NCBI RefSeq assembly: GCF_003628125.1
Contig: NZ_RBZU01000001.1
Span: 839,793 to 903,792 of the forward strand
Origin: Pararobbsia silviterrae
GTDB taxonomy: Bacteria > Pseudomonadota > Gammaproteobacteria > Burkholderiales > Burkholderiaceae
Direction: 5' to 3'
DNA: 64,000 nucleotides
Part shown: positions 8,770-19,838 of the stretch, in pieces
Numbering within the stretch: position 1 is the stretch's first letter
Layout of the letters: the number at the start of each line of letters is the position of its first letter
Made by a program: the position numbers and the translations under genes
The notes under the pieces: model-generated
What the model saw: only the letters and a program-made list of their open reading frames with translations
Told to the model about the DNA's origin: nothing
Databases searched by the model: none

Positions 8770-9092
8770 AGACGACGATCCGCAATGAAGCGGCACGGCT
8801 TTGGTACGCATTGAAAATCGCGGCGGGCCAGAATCCGGCCGCGCCCTCGAAAGCGGCCAAGCGGGCGGCTCGCCCGCTGCGGGCACGCCATCCGGCGCTG
8901 GTCGCGCTCGCGCGCGCCGGGCGCAAGAGCGTGCAGGCCGAGCATCGGCGCGTGGCGCAGGCCGATGGGCGCCGGCCCGCCTATGCGCTGCCTTATAGTC
9001 CGAGTCCGAGCCCGCGCGCATTGGCGCGACCCGTCGAGCCGCGTGCCGTGGCATCGGCGCGTGTCGACGGGGACGCGGACGTCGTCATGTGA
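8766..9092 (+). CDS. small basic hypothetical protein
   Basis: This 108-codon frame starts with an ATGA overlap on the pyrC' stop, a typical sign of translational coupling. The product is strongly basic (many Arg, Lys and Ala in the first 70 residues) and ends in a proline/serine-rich, probably disordered tail. I see no signal peptide, no membrane span and no known motif. It fills the space between pyrC' and the acyltransferase gene. Because random open frames are common at this GC content, coding status rests on the overlap and position only. Confidence 0.5.
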   Translation: MKTTIRNEAARLWYALKIAAGQNPAAPSKAAKRAARPLRARHPALVALARAGRKSVQAEHRRVAQADGRRPAYALPYSPSPSPRALARPVEPRAVASARVDGDADVVM

Positions 9093-9230
9093 GTGTGCCG
9101 CCGGATGGCGCTACGGTCGTACGTGTCGGATCGTGGCGCCGCGGATCGATCTGCGTTGGAGCGTGCCCGCCCGTACGCGTCGATCCCTGTCCGATCTCGC
9201 TACCGTTTTACCCGATAGTGTTTCGATCGT

Positions 9231-10016
9231 ATGAGTCACAGCCTGCGTAAAGCGCGCATTGTTCTGCATATCGCACGCGGCGTGCTGCTTGCGGCGACGG
9301 TCTTTCAGCGCGCGAGCGCGGCCAAACGGCAGGACCTGATCCGCGCGTGGTCGCGGCACCTGCTGCACCTGTGCGGCATGAAGCTCGTCGTGCACGGCGA
9401 CGCGCATACGATCGACGCGGGCACGCTCGTCGTCGGCAACCACGTCTCGTGGATCGATATCTACGTCGTCAATGCCTGGCGTCCGACGCCCTTCGTCGCG
9501 AAGTCGGAGATCGCGAAATGGCCCGTGATCGGATGGCTCGCGAAGACGATCGGCACGGTGTTCATCGAGCGCGAGAAGCGCGGCGACGCGCGCCGCATCA
9601 TGCACCATCTCGCCAGCGAGTTGTCGGCCGGCCGGAATATGTTCGTGTTTCCCGAGGGGACGACGAGCGACGGGCAAGGGTTGCTGCCGTTTCACTCGAA
9701 TCTGTTCCAGGCGGCGGTATCGGCCGGCGCACCCGTGCAGCCCGTCGCGATGGTCTACAAGGATGCCGCGGGCAATCCGACGCGCGCGCCCGCCTATATC
9801 GACGATATGAATCTGCTCGATACGCTCAACGCGATGCTCGACGCCGCGCCGCTCGAAGTGCATCTGTATGTCGGCGAGGGCATCGAACCCGGCGCGCAGC
9901 GACGCGAATTGTCGGCAATGGCCGAGGCGACGATCGGCGCCGCGCTCGACGCGATGCGGCGCGGCAGTATGCCCGTGGAGATCGATCGAACGAGCGCATC
10001 GGTCGTGTCCGCTTAG
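9231..10016 (+). CDS. plsC: 1-acyl-sn-glycerol-3-phosphate acyltransferase (PlsC/LpxL-like acyltransferase superfamily)
   Basis: The 261-aa protein has the catalytic NHVSWID motif (HX4D, residues 70-76) and the FVFPEGTTSDG motif that binds the glycerol phosphate, in the right order. A hydrophobic N-terminal segment (around residues 10-28) probably anchors it to the inner membrane. The predicted role is transfer of a fatty acyl group to lysophosphatidic acid or a related lysolipid in phospholipid synthesis. It follows pyrC' and the small basic ORF on the same strand; the 138-base gap before it may hold its own promoter, but none was clear to me. Confidence 0.85.
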   Translation: MSHSLRKARIVLHIARGVLLAATVFQRASAAKRQDLIRAWSRHLLHLCGMKLVVHGDAHTIDAGTLVVGNHVSWIDIYVVNAWRPTPFVAKSEIAKWPVIGWLAKTIGTVFIEREKRGDARRIMHHLASELSAGRNMFVFPEGTTSDGQGLLPFHSNLFQAAVSAGAPVQPVAMVYKDAAGNPTRAPAYIDDMNLLDTLNAMLDAAPLEVHLYVGEGIEPGAQRRELSAMAEATIGAALDAMRRGSMPVEIDRTSASVVSA

Positions 10017-10121
10017 TCGCGTCGGCTTAGCCGCGCCCGTGTGTGTGAAGCACGACTCGGCGTGCCTGCGGCAACAAGCGGCCGACCGAGCACGCGTCTA
10101 AGGACCTGACTCAGTCCCCGT

Positions 10122-10967
10122 CTAAGCGCCCGACGATTCCCCGCATTTGACTTGAATCAGCGTGCGATGCTCGGGATCGGGCACGAGGCGCAGCGCGCTG
10201 AGCTTGTTGCCCCAGACGCATCCGCTGTCGAGCGCGCAGATATCGCTGCGCAGATGCAGCCCGAGCGCCGCCCAGTGCCCGAAGACGATCGGCGTACCCG
10301 CGGTCTTGCGGCCCGGCACGTCGAACCAGGGCAGATAGCCGGGGGGGGCGCTGTCGATTCCGCCGTTGGCCTTGAATTCCATTTTGCCGTTCGGATCGCA
10401 GAACCGCAGCCGCGTCAGCGCATTGACGATCACGCGCGTGCGGTCGTCGCCCTTCAACGTGCCGGACCACGCGGCGGGCTCGTTGCCCCACAAATTCTTG
10501 AGGAAGGCCTTCCAGTTGTCGCCGCGCAGCTCGCGCTCGACCTCGGCGGCGAGCGCGAGCGTCTGCTCGACGCTCCATTGCGGCAGCACGCCCGCATGCA
10601 CCATCAGGAAGCCGTGATCGAAGTGGGCGAGCGGCTGGCGGCGCAGCCAATCGATCAACGCTTCGACATCGGGCGCGCTGAAGATGTCGTCGAGCGTGTC
10701 GCCCTTTTTCTGCGTGTGCGCGCCGGCGGCGATCGCGAGCAGATGCAGATCGTGATTGCCGAGCACGACCTTCGCTCGATCGCCCAGCGCGATGACCGCG
10801 CGCAGCGTGTCGAGCGACGCGGGGCCGCGGTTCACGAGATCGCCCGTGAGCCAGATCGGCGTCGTCGCGTCCATCTCGATGCGCGTCAGCAGTCGTTTGA
10901 ACGCCGTGTGGCAGCCCTGAAGATCGCCGATGGCGACAGGGTAGGGGACGAAGGATTGGGCGTGCAT
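10122..10967 (-). CDS. apaH: bis(5'-nucleosyl)-tetraphosphatase, symmetrical
   Basis: This 281-aa phosphoesterase cleaves Ap4A to two ADP. The metallophosphatase motifs are in order: GDLQG (residues 14-18), GDLVNRGP and GNHDLH. The ATG at 10967 gives the family-like start (MHAQSFVPYPVAIGD). An in-frame ATG at 11099 would add 44 unsupported residues and run into the rmlB promoter region. It is transcribed divergently from rmlB with 140 bases between the starts. apaH beside rmlBACD is a known boundary of Burkholderia O-antigen loci. Confidence 0.95.
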   Translation of the reverse strand: MHAQSFVPYPVAIGDLQGCHTAFKRLLTRIEMDATTPIWLTGDLVNRGPASLDTLRAVIALGDRAKVVLGNHDLHLLAIAAGAHTQKKGDTLDDIFSAPDVEALIDWLRRQPLAHFDHGFLMVHAGVLPQWSVEQTLALAAEVERELRGDNWKAFLKNLWGNEPAAWSGTLKGDDRTRVIVNALTRLRFCDPNGKMEFKANGGIDSAPPGYLPWFDVPGRKTAGTPIVFGHWAALGLHLRSDICALDSGCVWGNKLSALRLVPDPEHRTLIQVKCGESSGA

Positions 10968-11053
10968 GAGTGTTGTGCGAGAAGGTTCGGGCACGGGGCG
11001 CGGCGCATGCGTCGTTCCAGCTAGGAGTCGGCGATCGCCCGGATGCCAGCCAC

Positions 11054-11059
11054 TATAAT
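11054..11059 (+). promoter_or_regulatory. candidate -10 box for the rmlBACD operon
   Basis: A perfect TATAAT lies 48 bases before the rmlB ATG in otherwise GC-rich divergent spacer DNA. No good -35 hexamer is seen 16-18 bases upstream, so the promoter is either activator-dependent or the match is fortuitous. Its position and the rarity of this hexamer at this GC content favour a real promoter. Confidence 0.4.
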
Positions 11060-11107
11060 AGATTCCCTTCGGGACGCCTGTCGTCCGTGGCCACTTCAAG
11101 GAAGCCT

Positions 11108-12169
11108 ATGATTCTCGTGACGGGCGGGGCTGGCTTTATCGGCTCCAATTTCGTGCTGGACTGGTTGCGTCAACATGACGAAGGCATCGTCAACGTCGAC
11201 AAGCTGACCTATGCGGGCAACCTCGCGACACTCAAGTCCCTGTCGGGCGATCCGCGGCATATCTTCGTGCACGCCGATATCGGCGATGCGCCGGCCATCG
11301 AGCGCGTGCTCGCCGAGCACCGGCCGCGCGCGGTGCTGCATTTCGCGGCGGAAAGCCACGTCGATCGTTCGATTCACGGCCCCGCGGCATTTGTGCAGAC
11401 CAACGTCGTGGGTACGTTCACGTTGCTCGAAGCCGTACGCGGGTACTGGAACACGCTCGATGCCGACGCGCGGCTCGCGTTCCGTTTCCTGCATGTGTCG
11501 ACCGACGAGGTGTTCGGTTCGCTCAACGCCGACGATCCCCCGTTTTCCGAAACGACCGCCTATGCGCCGAACAGCCCGTATTCGGCTTCGAAAGCGGGCT
11601 CCGATCATCTCGTGCGCGCCTACCATCACACGTACGGCCTGCCGGTGCTGACGACGAACTGTTCGAACAACTACGGTCCGCATCACTTCCCGGAAAAGCT
11701 GATCCCGCTGATGATTCTCAACGCGATCGACGGCAAATCGCTGCCCGTCTACGGCGACGGCAAGAACGTGCGCGACTGGCTCTACGTCAGCGATCACTGC
11801 GCGGCGATCCGCACGGTCCTGTCGGCCGGCCGCGTGGGCGAGACGTACAACGTCGGCGGCTGGAACGAGATGGCCAATCTCGACGTCGTGCACTTGCTGT
11901 GCGATCTGCTCGACGAAATGAAACCGAAAGCATCGGGTTCGTATCGCGACCAGATCACGTTCGTGACCGATCGTCCGGGTCACGATCGGCGTTATGCGAT
12001 CGATGCGCGCAAGATCGAGCGCGAACTCGGCTGGCGCCCCGCGGAGACGTTTGCCACGGGCTTGCGCAAGACCGTGCAGTGGTATCTCGACCATCCGCAA
12101 TGGGTTCGCGACGTTGCAACGGGCGACTATCGCAAGTGGGTACAAACGCAGTACTCGTCATCGAACTGA
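11108..12169 (+). CDS. rmlB: dTDP-glucose 4,6-dehydratase
   Basis: The 353-aa short-chain dehydrogenase has the NAD-binding motif TGGAGFIG at the N-terminus, the substrate motif STDEVFG, and the catalytic YSASKAGSD (Tyr-x-x-x-Lys). It converts dTDP-glucose to dTDP-4-keto-6-deoxyglucose, the second step to dTDP-L-rhamnose. The start at 11108 gives the standard MILVTGG N-terminus; the longer frame upstream runs through the spacer. It is first in rmlBACD; rmlA starts 6 bases after the stop. Confidence 0.97.
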   Translation: MILVTGGAGFIGSNFVLDWLRQHDEGIVNVDKLTYAGNLATLKSLSGDPRHIFVHADIGDAPAIERVLAEHRPRAVLHFAAESHVDRSIHGPAAFVQTNVVGTFTLLEAVRGYWNTLDADARLAFRFLHVSTDEVFGSLNADDPPFSETTAYAPNSPYSASKAGSDHLVRAYHHTYGLPVLTTNCSNNYGPHHFPEKLIPLMILNAIDGKSLPVYGDGKNVRDWLYVSDHCAAIRTVLSAGRVGETYNVGGWNEMANLDVVHLLCDLLDEMKPKASGSYRDQITFVTDRPGHDRRYAIDARKIERELGWRPAETFATGLRKTVQWYLDHPQWVRDVATGDYRKWVQTQYSSSN

Positions 12170-12175
12170 GGGGTT

Positions 12176-13057
12176 ATGGCGCGCAAAGGCATTATTCTCG
12201 CGGGCGGTTCCGGCACGCGGCTCTATCCGATTACGCTTGGCGTCTCGAAGCAACTGCTGCCGATCTACGACAAGCCCATGATCTATTACCCGCTGTCGAC
12301 GCTGATGCTCGCGGGGATACGCGATGTGCTCGTGATCTCGACGCCCGAGGACACGCCGCGTTTCTCGGCGCTGCTCGGCGACGGCGCGCGATGGGGCATG
12401 CATATCGAGTACGCGGTGCAGCCGTCTCCCGACGGACTCGCGCAGGCCTTCGTGATCGGCCGCGATTTCGTGGGGCGCGACCCGGCCGCGCTCGTGCTTG
12501 GCGACAACATCTTCTACGGGCACGATCTGCCGCGTCAGTTCGAACGCGCGGATGCGATCGAGTCCGGCGCGACGGTGTTCGCGTATCACGTGCATGATCC
12601 CGAGCGCTACGGCGTCGTTGAATTCGATGCGCAGAATCGTGCGCTGTCGATCGAGGAAAAGCCGGCCAAACCGCGCTCGAACTATGCGGTCACGGGGCTG
12701 TACTTCTATGACAACGACGTCTGCGACATTGCGGCGAGCATCCGGCCTTCGACGCGCGGCGAACTCGAGATCACCGACGTCAACATGCGCTATCTCGAAG
12801 CCGGCAAGCTCAATGTCGAGATCATGGGACGCGGTTACGCGTGGCTCGATACGGGCACGCATGATTCGCTGATCGAAGCCTCGACGTTCATCGCGACGCT
12901 GCAAAAACGGCAGGGATTGATGGTCGCGTGTCCCGAGGAAATCGCGTTGCGCAAGCACTGGATCACGATCGACGAACTCGCCGCGCTCGCCGCTCCGTTG
13001 TCGAAGAACGCCTATGGGCGTTACCTGCAATCGCTAATCGCCGATCATCACGCATGA
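12176..13057 (+). CDS. rmlA: glucose-1-phosphate thymidylyltransferase
   Basis: The 293-aa nucleotidyltransferase has the signature [11 protein letters not shown] near the N-terminus, [15 protein letters not shown], and the metal-binding GDNIFYG segment. It makes dTDP-glucose from glucose-1-phosphate and dTTP, the committed step to dTDP-L-rhamnose. A GAGGGG ribosome binding site overlaps the rmlB stop, and its own stop overlaps the rmlC start (ATGA), so the operon is tightly coupled. Confidence 0.97.
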   Translation: MARKGIILAGGSGTRLYPITLGVSKQLLPIYDKPMIYYPLSTLMLAGIRDVLVISTPEDTPRFSALLGDGARWGMHIEYAVQPSPDGLAQAFVIGRDFVGRDPAALVLGDNIFYGHDLPRQFERADAIESGATVFAYHVHDPERYGVVEFDAQNRALSIEEKPAKPRSNYAVTGLYFYDNDVCDIAASIRPSTRGELEITDVNMRYLEAGKLNVEIMGRGYAWLDTGTHDSLIEASTFIATLQKRQGLMVACPEEIALRKHWITIDELAALAAPLSKNAYGRYLQSLIADHHA

Positions 13058-13605
13058 GCATCCAAGTCACCGATACCGCGCTTCCCGAAGTCAAGCTCAT
13101 CGAACCGAAGGTGTTCGGCGATGCGCGCGGGTTCTTTTACGAAAGCTTCAACGCGCGCACGTTCGCCGAACGGACCGGCGTTACGACGCCGTTCGTTCAG
13201 GATAACCATTCACGCTCGGCCAAGGGCGTGCTGCGCGGCCTGCACTATCAAATCGAGCATGCTCAGGGCAAGCTCGTGCGCGTCGTCGCGGGAGAAGTCT
13301 TCGATGTGGCCGTCGATATCCGACGCAGTTCGCCGGACTTCGGCAAATGGGTCGGCGTGCATCTGAGCGCCGACAACCACAAGCAGCTCTGGGTGCCGCC
13401 CGGATTCGCGCACGGGTTCGTCGTGTTGTCCGATAGCGCGGAGTTTCTCTACAAGACGACCGACTATTGGTATCCCGAGTTCGAGCGCAGCATCGTCTGG
13501 AACGATGCCGATCTCGCGATCGAGTGGCCGCTCGACAGTGCACCGATCGTCGCGGCGAAGGATGCGGCCGGGCAGGCCTTCGCGCATGCCGAGGTCTATG
13601 CATGA
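13054..13605 (+). CDS. rmlC: dTDP-4-dehydrorhamnose 3,5-epimerase
   Basis: The 183-aa cupin has the family motifs in order: [10 protein letters not shown] near the N-terminus, the catalytic-His segment VLRGLHYQ, the PPGFAHGF loop, and the YWYPEFE tyrosine region. It epimerises C3 and C5 of dTDP-4-keto-6-deoxyglucose. The start at 13054 overlaps the rmlA stop by 4 bases and gives the expected [12 protein letters not shown]-terminus. Confidence 0.97.
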   Translation: MSIQVTDTALPEVKLIEPKVFGDARGFFYESFNARTFAERTGVTTPFVQDNHSRSAKGVLRGLHYQIEHAQGKLVRVVAGEVFDVAVDIRRSSPDFGKWVGVHLSADNHKQLWVPPGFAHGFVVLSDSAEFLYKTTDYWYPEFERSIVWNDADLAIEWPLDSAPIVAAKDAAGQAFAHAEVYA

Positions 13606-14495
13606 AGATCCTCGTAACCGGACGTCACGGACAGGTCGGCTCGGAACTGCGGCGCGCGCTCGCGCCGTTGGGCGAGGTCGTCGCGTTCGATCGGCATGAA
13701 CTCGATCTCGCGCAGCCTCGCACGCTCGCGGCGCGTGTCGACGCGATCCGTCCCGACGTCATCGTCAATGCGGCGGCACATACGGGTGTCGATGCGGCGG
13801 AAAGCGAATTCGAACTTGTGCACCGTGTCAATGCGGAATCGGTCGGCGTGCTCGCGGGGCTCGCGCGTCAGCACGACGCGCTCTTCGTCCACTACTCGAC
13901 AGACTACGTGTTCGACGGCAACGGGTCGCGCCCCTACGTCGAAACGGACCCCGTTTCGCCCGTCAATGCGTACGGCCGAACCAAGCTCGAGGGCGAGCAG
14001 GCCACGGCGGCATCGGGCGCGGACTGGCTCGTGTTCCGGACCTCATGGGTCTATTCGCCGCGCGGCCGCAATTTCCTGCGTACGATGCTGCGGCTCGCGG
14101 GCGAACGCGACCTCTTGCGCGTCGTCAACGATCAGCACGGCACGCCGACTTCGGCACGCATGATCGCCGACCTCACCGCGCATGCGATCCGGCATGCGCA
14201 GCATGAACGCGCGCAGCGTACGTTCGCCTCCGACGTATTTCACCTGACGGCCGCCGGTGCGACGACATGGCACGGCTTCGCGAGCGAGATCGTCGCGCTT
14301 GCGCGGCGCAGCGGCGCATTCGAGATCAAGGCGGCCGAGGTCGCGCCGGTCGGTACGGATGCGTATCCGACGCCCGCGCGGCGGCCGCGTTATTCGGTGC
14401 TCGACAATACGCGATTCGAACGCCGCTTCGGACTCGTTCGCCTCGCGTGGCGCGATGCGCTTGAACTGGTATTCGACGAGTTGACGCGCGTCTAG
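13602..14495 (+). CDS. rmlD: dTDP-4-dehydrorhamnose reductase
   Basis: The 297-aa SDR has the N-terminal NAD(P)H motif TGRHGQVGSEL, a STDYVFDG motif and the catalytic YGRTKLEGE. It performs the last step, giving dTDP-L-rhamnose. It starts at 13602 with an ATGA overlap on rmlC. It is the last gene of the rml set; the next coding region begins 408 bases later. Confidence 0.96.
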   Translation: MKILVTGRHGQVGSELRRALAPLGEVVAFDRHELDLAQPRTLAARVDAIRPDVIVNAAAHTGVDAAESEFELVHRVNAESVGVLAGLARQHDALFVHYSTDYVFDGNGSRPYVETDPVSPVNAYGRTKLEGEQATAASGADWLVFRTSWVYSPRGRNFLRTMLRLAGERDLLRVVNDQHGTPTSARMIADLTAHAIRHAQHERAQRTFASDVFHLTAAGATTWHGFASEIVALARRSGAFEIKAAEVAPVGTDAYPTPARRPRYSVLDNTRFERRFGLVRLAWRDALELVFDELTRV

Positions 14496-14903
14496 TCCCG
14501 CGGTGAAGAGGTAAGGAAATGTAACGCGTTGTATGCGAACGGCGTCGATCGACGCCGCGTCGCGCGATGCGGCGTGCGCCCGTATGCCGCATGCAGCCTT
14601 GTCATCGGCCTTGAATACCCAGGGTTTTGCGGTGCGTCGAAAGCCTCATTTGGCGCGTTCGCCCGGCATGCCGCATCCGTATGACGCCGTGATTTCTCGA
14701 AAGCGCTTGAGTTAGAATGCGCTCTTCTTGCAACGCTTTGCACGAAGCGTCAAGCCAAGAAACGTAAGCCGTTTGCATGCAAATTATTCGCGTGGGCGCT
14801 AAGGATCGAGCTCGATCGCGTATCGAGGCACACGATGTTTTTACCAAGAAGCGGCGCCTGGTCCGGCAACTAGAGCGAAGCCTCACGAGGAATGCACTGA
14901 GAT
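14496..14903. other. 408-base spacer between rmlD and rfbF
   Basis: No gene is supported here. It holds a perfect 16-bp palindrome (GGCGTCGATCGACGCC, 14541-14556) without a following T-run, and a somewhat AT-richer stretch near 14690-14800. That stretch has a TAGAAT hexamer at 14713-14718 that could be a -10 box for the rfbF operon, though I could not pair it with a convincing -35. A new transcription unit starting here would separate the conserved rml genes from the variable CDP-sugar module. Confidence 0.4.
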
Positions 14904-15674
14904 ATGAAGGCCGTCATATTGGCTGGGGGATTGGGGACGCGGATCAGCGAGGAGACAGCCGTCAAGCCGAAGCCCATGGTCGAAATCGGCGGACGTCCGA
15001 TCCTCTGGCACATCATGAAGATCTATTCGGCCCATGGGGTCAACGACTTCGTGATTTGCTGCGGATACAAGGGCTATGTGATCAAGGAGTATTTCGCGAA
15101 TTACTTCCTGCACATGTCCGACGTGACGTTCGATATGAGCCGCAACACGATGGACGTCCATCAGCGCAACGCGGAACCGTGGCGCGTGACGCTCGTCGAT
15201 ACGGGTGACGCGACACAAACTGGCGGACGTCTCAAGCGTGTCGCGCCTTATCTCGATGACGAACCGTTCTGCCTCACGTACGGTGACGGCGTCGGCGATA
15301 TCGACATCACGAAGTCGATCGAATTTCATCACACGCATGGCCGGCTCGCGACGATGACCGCGACGCAGCCTTCCGGGCGCTTCGGCGCGCTCGATCTCGA
15401 CGGCACGGCGGTGCGCAGCTTCGTCGAAAAGCCCGCGGGCGGCGCAGGTTGGATCAACGGCGGATTCTTCGTGCTCTCGCCGAAGGTCGTCGATCTGATC
15501 GACGGCGACGAGACGCTCTGGGAGCGTGAACCGCTCGAGCAGCTCGCGCGCATGGATCAGTTGCAGGTCTTTCAGCACTCGGGATTCTGGCAGCCGATGG
15601 ATACGTTGCGCGAAAAGAATCAGCTCGAAGATCTGTGGGCGGCGAAGAAGGCGCCCTGGAAGGTTTGGGCATGA
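14904..15674 (+). CDS. rfbF: glucose-1-phosphate cytidylyltransferase
   Basis: The 256-aa nucleotidyltransferase has the motif [13 protein letters not shown] near the N-terminus, [19 protein letters not shown], and the late WINGGFFV segment characteristic of RfbF. It makes CDP-glucose, the entry to CDP-linked 3,6-dideoxyhexoses. It is first in the rfbF-rfbG-rfbH set, and its stop overlaps the rfbG start (ATGA). Confidence 0.97.
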   Translation: MKAVILAGGLGTRISEETAVKPKPMVEIGGRPILWHIMKIYSAHGVNDFVICCGYKGYVIKEYFANYFLHMSDVTFDMSRNTMDVHQRNAEPWRVTLVDTGDATQTGGRLKRVAPYLDDEPFCLTYGDGVGDIDITKSIEFHHTHGRLATMTATQPSGRFGALDLDGTAVRSFVEKPAGGAGWINGGFFVLSPKVVDLIDGDETLWEREPLEQLARMDQLQVFQHSGFWQPMDTLREKNQLEDLWAAKKAPWKVWA

Positions 15675-16759
15675 AGCCTTCGTTCTGGCAGGGCAGGCGC
15701 GTTTTCCTCACGGGGCACACGGGTTTCAAGGGCAGTTGGATGTCGTTGTGGCTCCAGTCGCTCGGCGCCGAGGTGACGGGCTATGCGTTGACGCCGCCGA
15801 CACAGCCGAGTCTGTTCGAGCTCGCGCGCGTCGCAGACGGCATGCGTTCGATCATCGGCGACGTGCGCGACGCGAATGCATTGCGCGACGCGATGGTCGA
15901 AGCGCGGCCCGAGATCGTGTTTCATATGGCCGCGCAACCCCTTGTGCGCTACAGCTATACGAATCCTGTCGAGACGTATGCAACGAACGTCATGGGGACC
16001 GTCCATCTGCTCGAGGCCGTGCGCCAGACGCCCGGCGTGCGCGCCGTCGTGAACGTCACGACGGACAAGTGCTACGAGAACCGCGAATGGCATTGGGGCT
16101 ACCGCGAGAACGAAGCCATGGGCGGCCACGATCCCTATAGCAGCAGCAAAGGGTGTTCGGAACTCGTGACGGCGGCGTACCGCGCATCGTTTTTCGGACC
16201 CGCGACGTATGCGACGCACGGCGTCGCGCTCGCGTCGGCGCGCGCCGGCAATGTGATCGGCGGCGGCGACTGGGCGAGCGATCGCTTGATTCCCGACATC
16301 GTCGCTGCGTTTTCGGCGTCGCGCCCGGTGCTGATACGCAATCCGAATTCGGTGCGTCCGTGGCAACACGTGCTCGAACCGGTGCGCGGGTACATGATGC
16401 TCGCCGAGGCGCTGCACGAGCGCGGTACGAAGTATGCGGAAGGATGGAATTTCGGACCCTATGACGAAGACGCGCAACCCGTTCGATGGATCGTCGACGC
16501 GTTGTCGCAGCGGTGGGGCGGCGATGCGCGCTGGCAGATCGACGGTGCGGACCACCCGCATGAGGCGACGTTCCTCAAGCTCGATATTTCGAAGGCCCGC
16601 GCGGAACTCAAATGGCAGCCCGCGTTGCGTCTGCGTGACGCGCTCGGCCTGATCGTCGACTGGACGCACCGTTGCGCTTCCGGCGAGAATTGCCGATCGG
16701 TCACGCTGGATCAGATCCGCGCCTATCAGGACCTCAGCGCAACGCCCACCCCACATTAG
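15671..16759 (+). CDS. rfbG: CDP-glucose 4,6-dehydratase
   Basis: The 362-aa SDR has the RfbG-type N-terminus ([21 protein letters not shown]), the VTTDKCYEN motif, and the catalytic YSSSKGCSE (Tyr-x-x-x-Lys). It converts CDP-glucose to CDP-4-keto-6-deoxyglucose. It starts at 15671, coupled to rfbF by ATGA. rfbH follows after 108 bases. Confidence 0.97.
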   Translation: MKPSFWQGRRVFLTGHTGFKGSWMSLWLQSLGAEVTGYALTPPTQPSLFELARVADGMRSIIGDVRDANALRDAMVEARPEIVFHMAAQPLVRYSYTNPVETYATNVMGTVHLLEAVRQTPGVRAVVNVTTDKCYENREWHWGYRENEAMGGHDPYSSSKGCSELVTAAYRASFFGPATYATHGVALASARAGNVIGGGDWASDRLIPDIVAAFSASRPVLIRNPNSVRPWQHVLEPVRGYMMLAEALHERGTKYAEGWNFGPYDEDAQPVRWIVDALSQRWGGDARWQIDGADHPHEATFLKLDISKARAELKWQPALRLRDALGLIVDWTHRCASGENCRSVTLDQIRAYQDLSATPTPH

Positions 16760-16867
16760 AAGCCGGAATCGAGCGACGGCGGGGGCCTGTATCGTCGCGG
16801 CGTGAAGGCCGCGCGGCGAGCGCCACGCCAAGCTTCATATCCGGCACACAAGAAACAGAGATCGACT

Positions 16868-18190
<1,323 letters not shown>

Positions 18191-18325
18191 TCGAGTTGGA
18201 CAGCCAGGCAAGCGGTGAAGGGTGGTGCGGTCTGTTTCCGGAGGCGCAATGCGCTTCTGACGGGGATGAGACGCGAGTGAGTCGAATCGCTCGGATTGCA
18301 ATTTCTTTTTTTGGGAAAAATTACG

Positions 18326-19126
18326 ATGAATGCTCGTGAACGCAAGATGCTGGATATTTTGAAGCGACTCAAGCAGGAGTTTGGCTGCGTCGCTGTCAAA
18401 GCCGAGTTCGAAGCGGAAGGCACGCGTGTCGACGAACTGCTGCGTCTGGTGGAACTCGTGCGTCGCGCGGATCTCAAGTTCGGTCTGAAGATCGGCGGTT
18501 GCGAAGCCATTCGCGACCTCATCGAAAGCAAGCAGATCGGCGTGGACTACATCATTGCGCCGATGGTCGAAACGCCGTACGCGCTGTCGAAGTTCATCGA
18601 AGCGAAGAACAAGATCTACACGGCCGAAGAACAACAGGACACCGAGTTCCTGTTCAACCTCGAGACGCTGCAGACCTTCAAGTCGCTCAACGAAATGGCC
18701 GACCTCGCGCGCGCGCCGAACGCGTGCTCGGGCATCGTGTTCGGCCGCGTCGATTTCGCGGGCTCGCATGGCTGGTCGCGCGACGCGATCAATACGGATC
18801 CCGTGACCGAGTACTGCCTGAAGACGGCGGAAGTCTGCAAGGACAAGAACCTCGAACTCGTCGTCGGCGGCGGTGTGTCGATCGATGCGATCCCGGCGCT
18901 CAAGCGTATCGCGGCCGTTCACCTGACGCGCTTCGAAACCCGCAAGATCATTTTCGAAGCGAAGGCCGCGACGGTGCCGACGATCGAAAAGGGCCTGCTC
19001 GAAGCCGTGCACTTCGAATTGCTGTGGTTGCTCAACAAGCGCGACTACTACGGCACGATCGAAGCCGAAGACAACAAGCGCATCGACATGCTCGAAAGCC
19101 GCTGGAAGGTGCTCAACGCACAATAA
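18326..19126 (+). CDS. HpcH/HpaI-family (class II pyruvate) aldolase
   Basis: The 266-aa protein belongs to the HpcH/HpaI aldolase / citrate lyase beta family. Divalent-metal ligands can be placed at Glu113 (FNLETLQTF) and Asp143 ([10 protein letters not shown]), and an APMVE segment near residue 78 fits the barrel, so the active site looks intact. Family members usually add or remove pyruvate from an aldehyde. Here it is the first of five tightly spaced genes downstream of rfbFGH, so I infer a sugar-chain or carbocycle-building role. The start at 18326 gives [10 protein letters not shown]; an ATG at 18296 is less likely because it lies in a T/A-rich stretch. The exact substrate is unknown. 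Confidence 0.85.
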   Translation: MNARERKMLDILKRLKQEFGCVAVKAEFEAEGTRVDELLRLVELVRRADLKFGLKIGGCEAIRDLIESKQIGVDYIIAPMVETPYALSKFIEAKNKIYTAEEQQDTEFLFNLETLQTFKSLNEMADLARAPNACSGIVFGRVDFAGSHGWSRDAINTDPVTEYCLKTAEVCKDKNLELVVGGGVSIDAIPALKRIAAVHLTRFETRKIIFEAKAATVPTIEKGLLEAVHFELLWLLNKRDYYGTIEAEDNKRIDMLESRWKVLNAQ

Positions 19127-19139
19127 GCCGCAGCGGACC

Positions 19140-19838
19140 ATGACAGCATCACAACGCGTCGCCGTGTTCGGCGCATCGGGAGCCATCGGCGGCGCGATCG
19201 CCGAATGGTTCGCCGCCCGCGGCGACGACGTCGTCGCCATCAGCCGCTCGGGCAAGGGCCCCGCTTCGCCGAATATTCGGTGCGTGAGCTGGGACGGTGC
19301 CGGCGCTCTGCCCGAGATCGGCGCGCCGGTGTCGGCCGCGGTCTGGGCCCAGGGCGCGAACTGCACCGACAGTATCCACACGTTCGACCTCGAGGCGCAT
19401 CAGGCGATGTACGCGGCGAACGTCACGTACATCATGACGAGCCTGCAGGCGCTGCTCGCGCGTGATCTCGTGGCCGCGGGCGGGCGTCTCTGCATCATCA
19501 GCTCGATCTGGCAAAATATCGCGCGACAGAACAAGCTCTCGTACTGCGTGACGAAAGCGGCGCTGCAGGGGCTCGTGCAGTCGCTCGCGATCGACCTCGG
19601 CGCGTCGGGCTATCTCGTCAATGCCGTGCTGCCGGGCGCGCTCGATACGCCGATGACGCGCGCGAATCTGAGCCCCGAACAGATCGCGAAACTCGAAGGC
19701 ATGACGCCGCTCGGGACGTTGCCGGCGCTCGACGACGTGACCCATCTCGTCGGCTATCTGTGTTCGCCCGCCAATACGGGGATCACGGGTCAATTCGTTT
19801 CGGCTGATAAGGGGTTTTCCCGTGCAAGAATCCTTTGA
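19140..19838 (+). CDS. short-chain dehydrogenase/reductase in CDP-sugar module
   Basis: The 232-aa classical SDR has the nucleotide-binding GASGAIG at residues 11-17, a catalytic Ser near 121-122 and YCVTK (Tyr135, Lys139). The C-terminal VSADKGFS resembles the usual ending of the family. It starts 13 bases after the aldolase stop and its last 17 bases overlap the next gene, so expression is probably coupled. The likely role is reducing or oxidising a sugar or cyclitol intermediate made by the neighbouring aldolase and cyclase; the substrate cannot be read from the sequence. Confidence 0.88.
   Translation: MTASQRVAVFGASGAIGGAIAEWFAARGDDVVAISRSGKGPASPNIRCVSWDGAGALPEIGAPVSAAVWAQGANCTDSIHTFDLEAHQAMYAANVTYIMTSLQALLARDLVAAGGRLCIISSIWQNIARQNKLSYCVTKAALQGLVQSLAIDLGASGYLVNAVLPGALDTPMTRANLSPEQIAKLEGMTPLGTLPALDDVTHLVGYLCSPANTGITGQFVSADKGFSRARIL

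Noticed and set aside
14541-14556. 16-bp palindrome as a terminator after rmlD
   Set aside because: There is no loop-forming spacer and no T-run downstream, so it does not meet the criteria for a rho-independent terminator.
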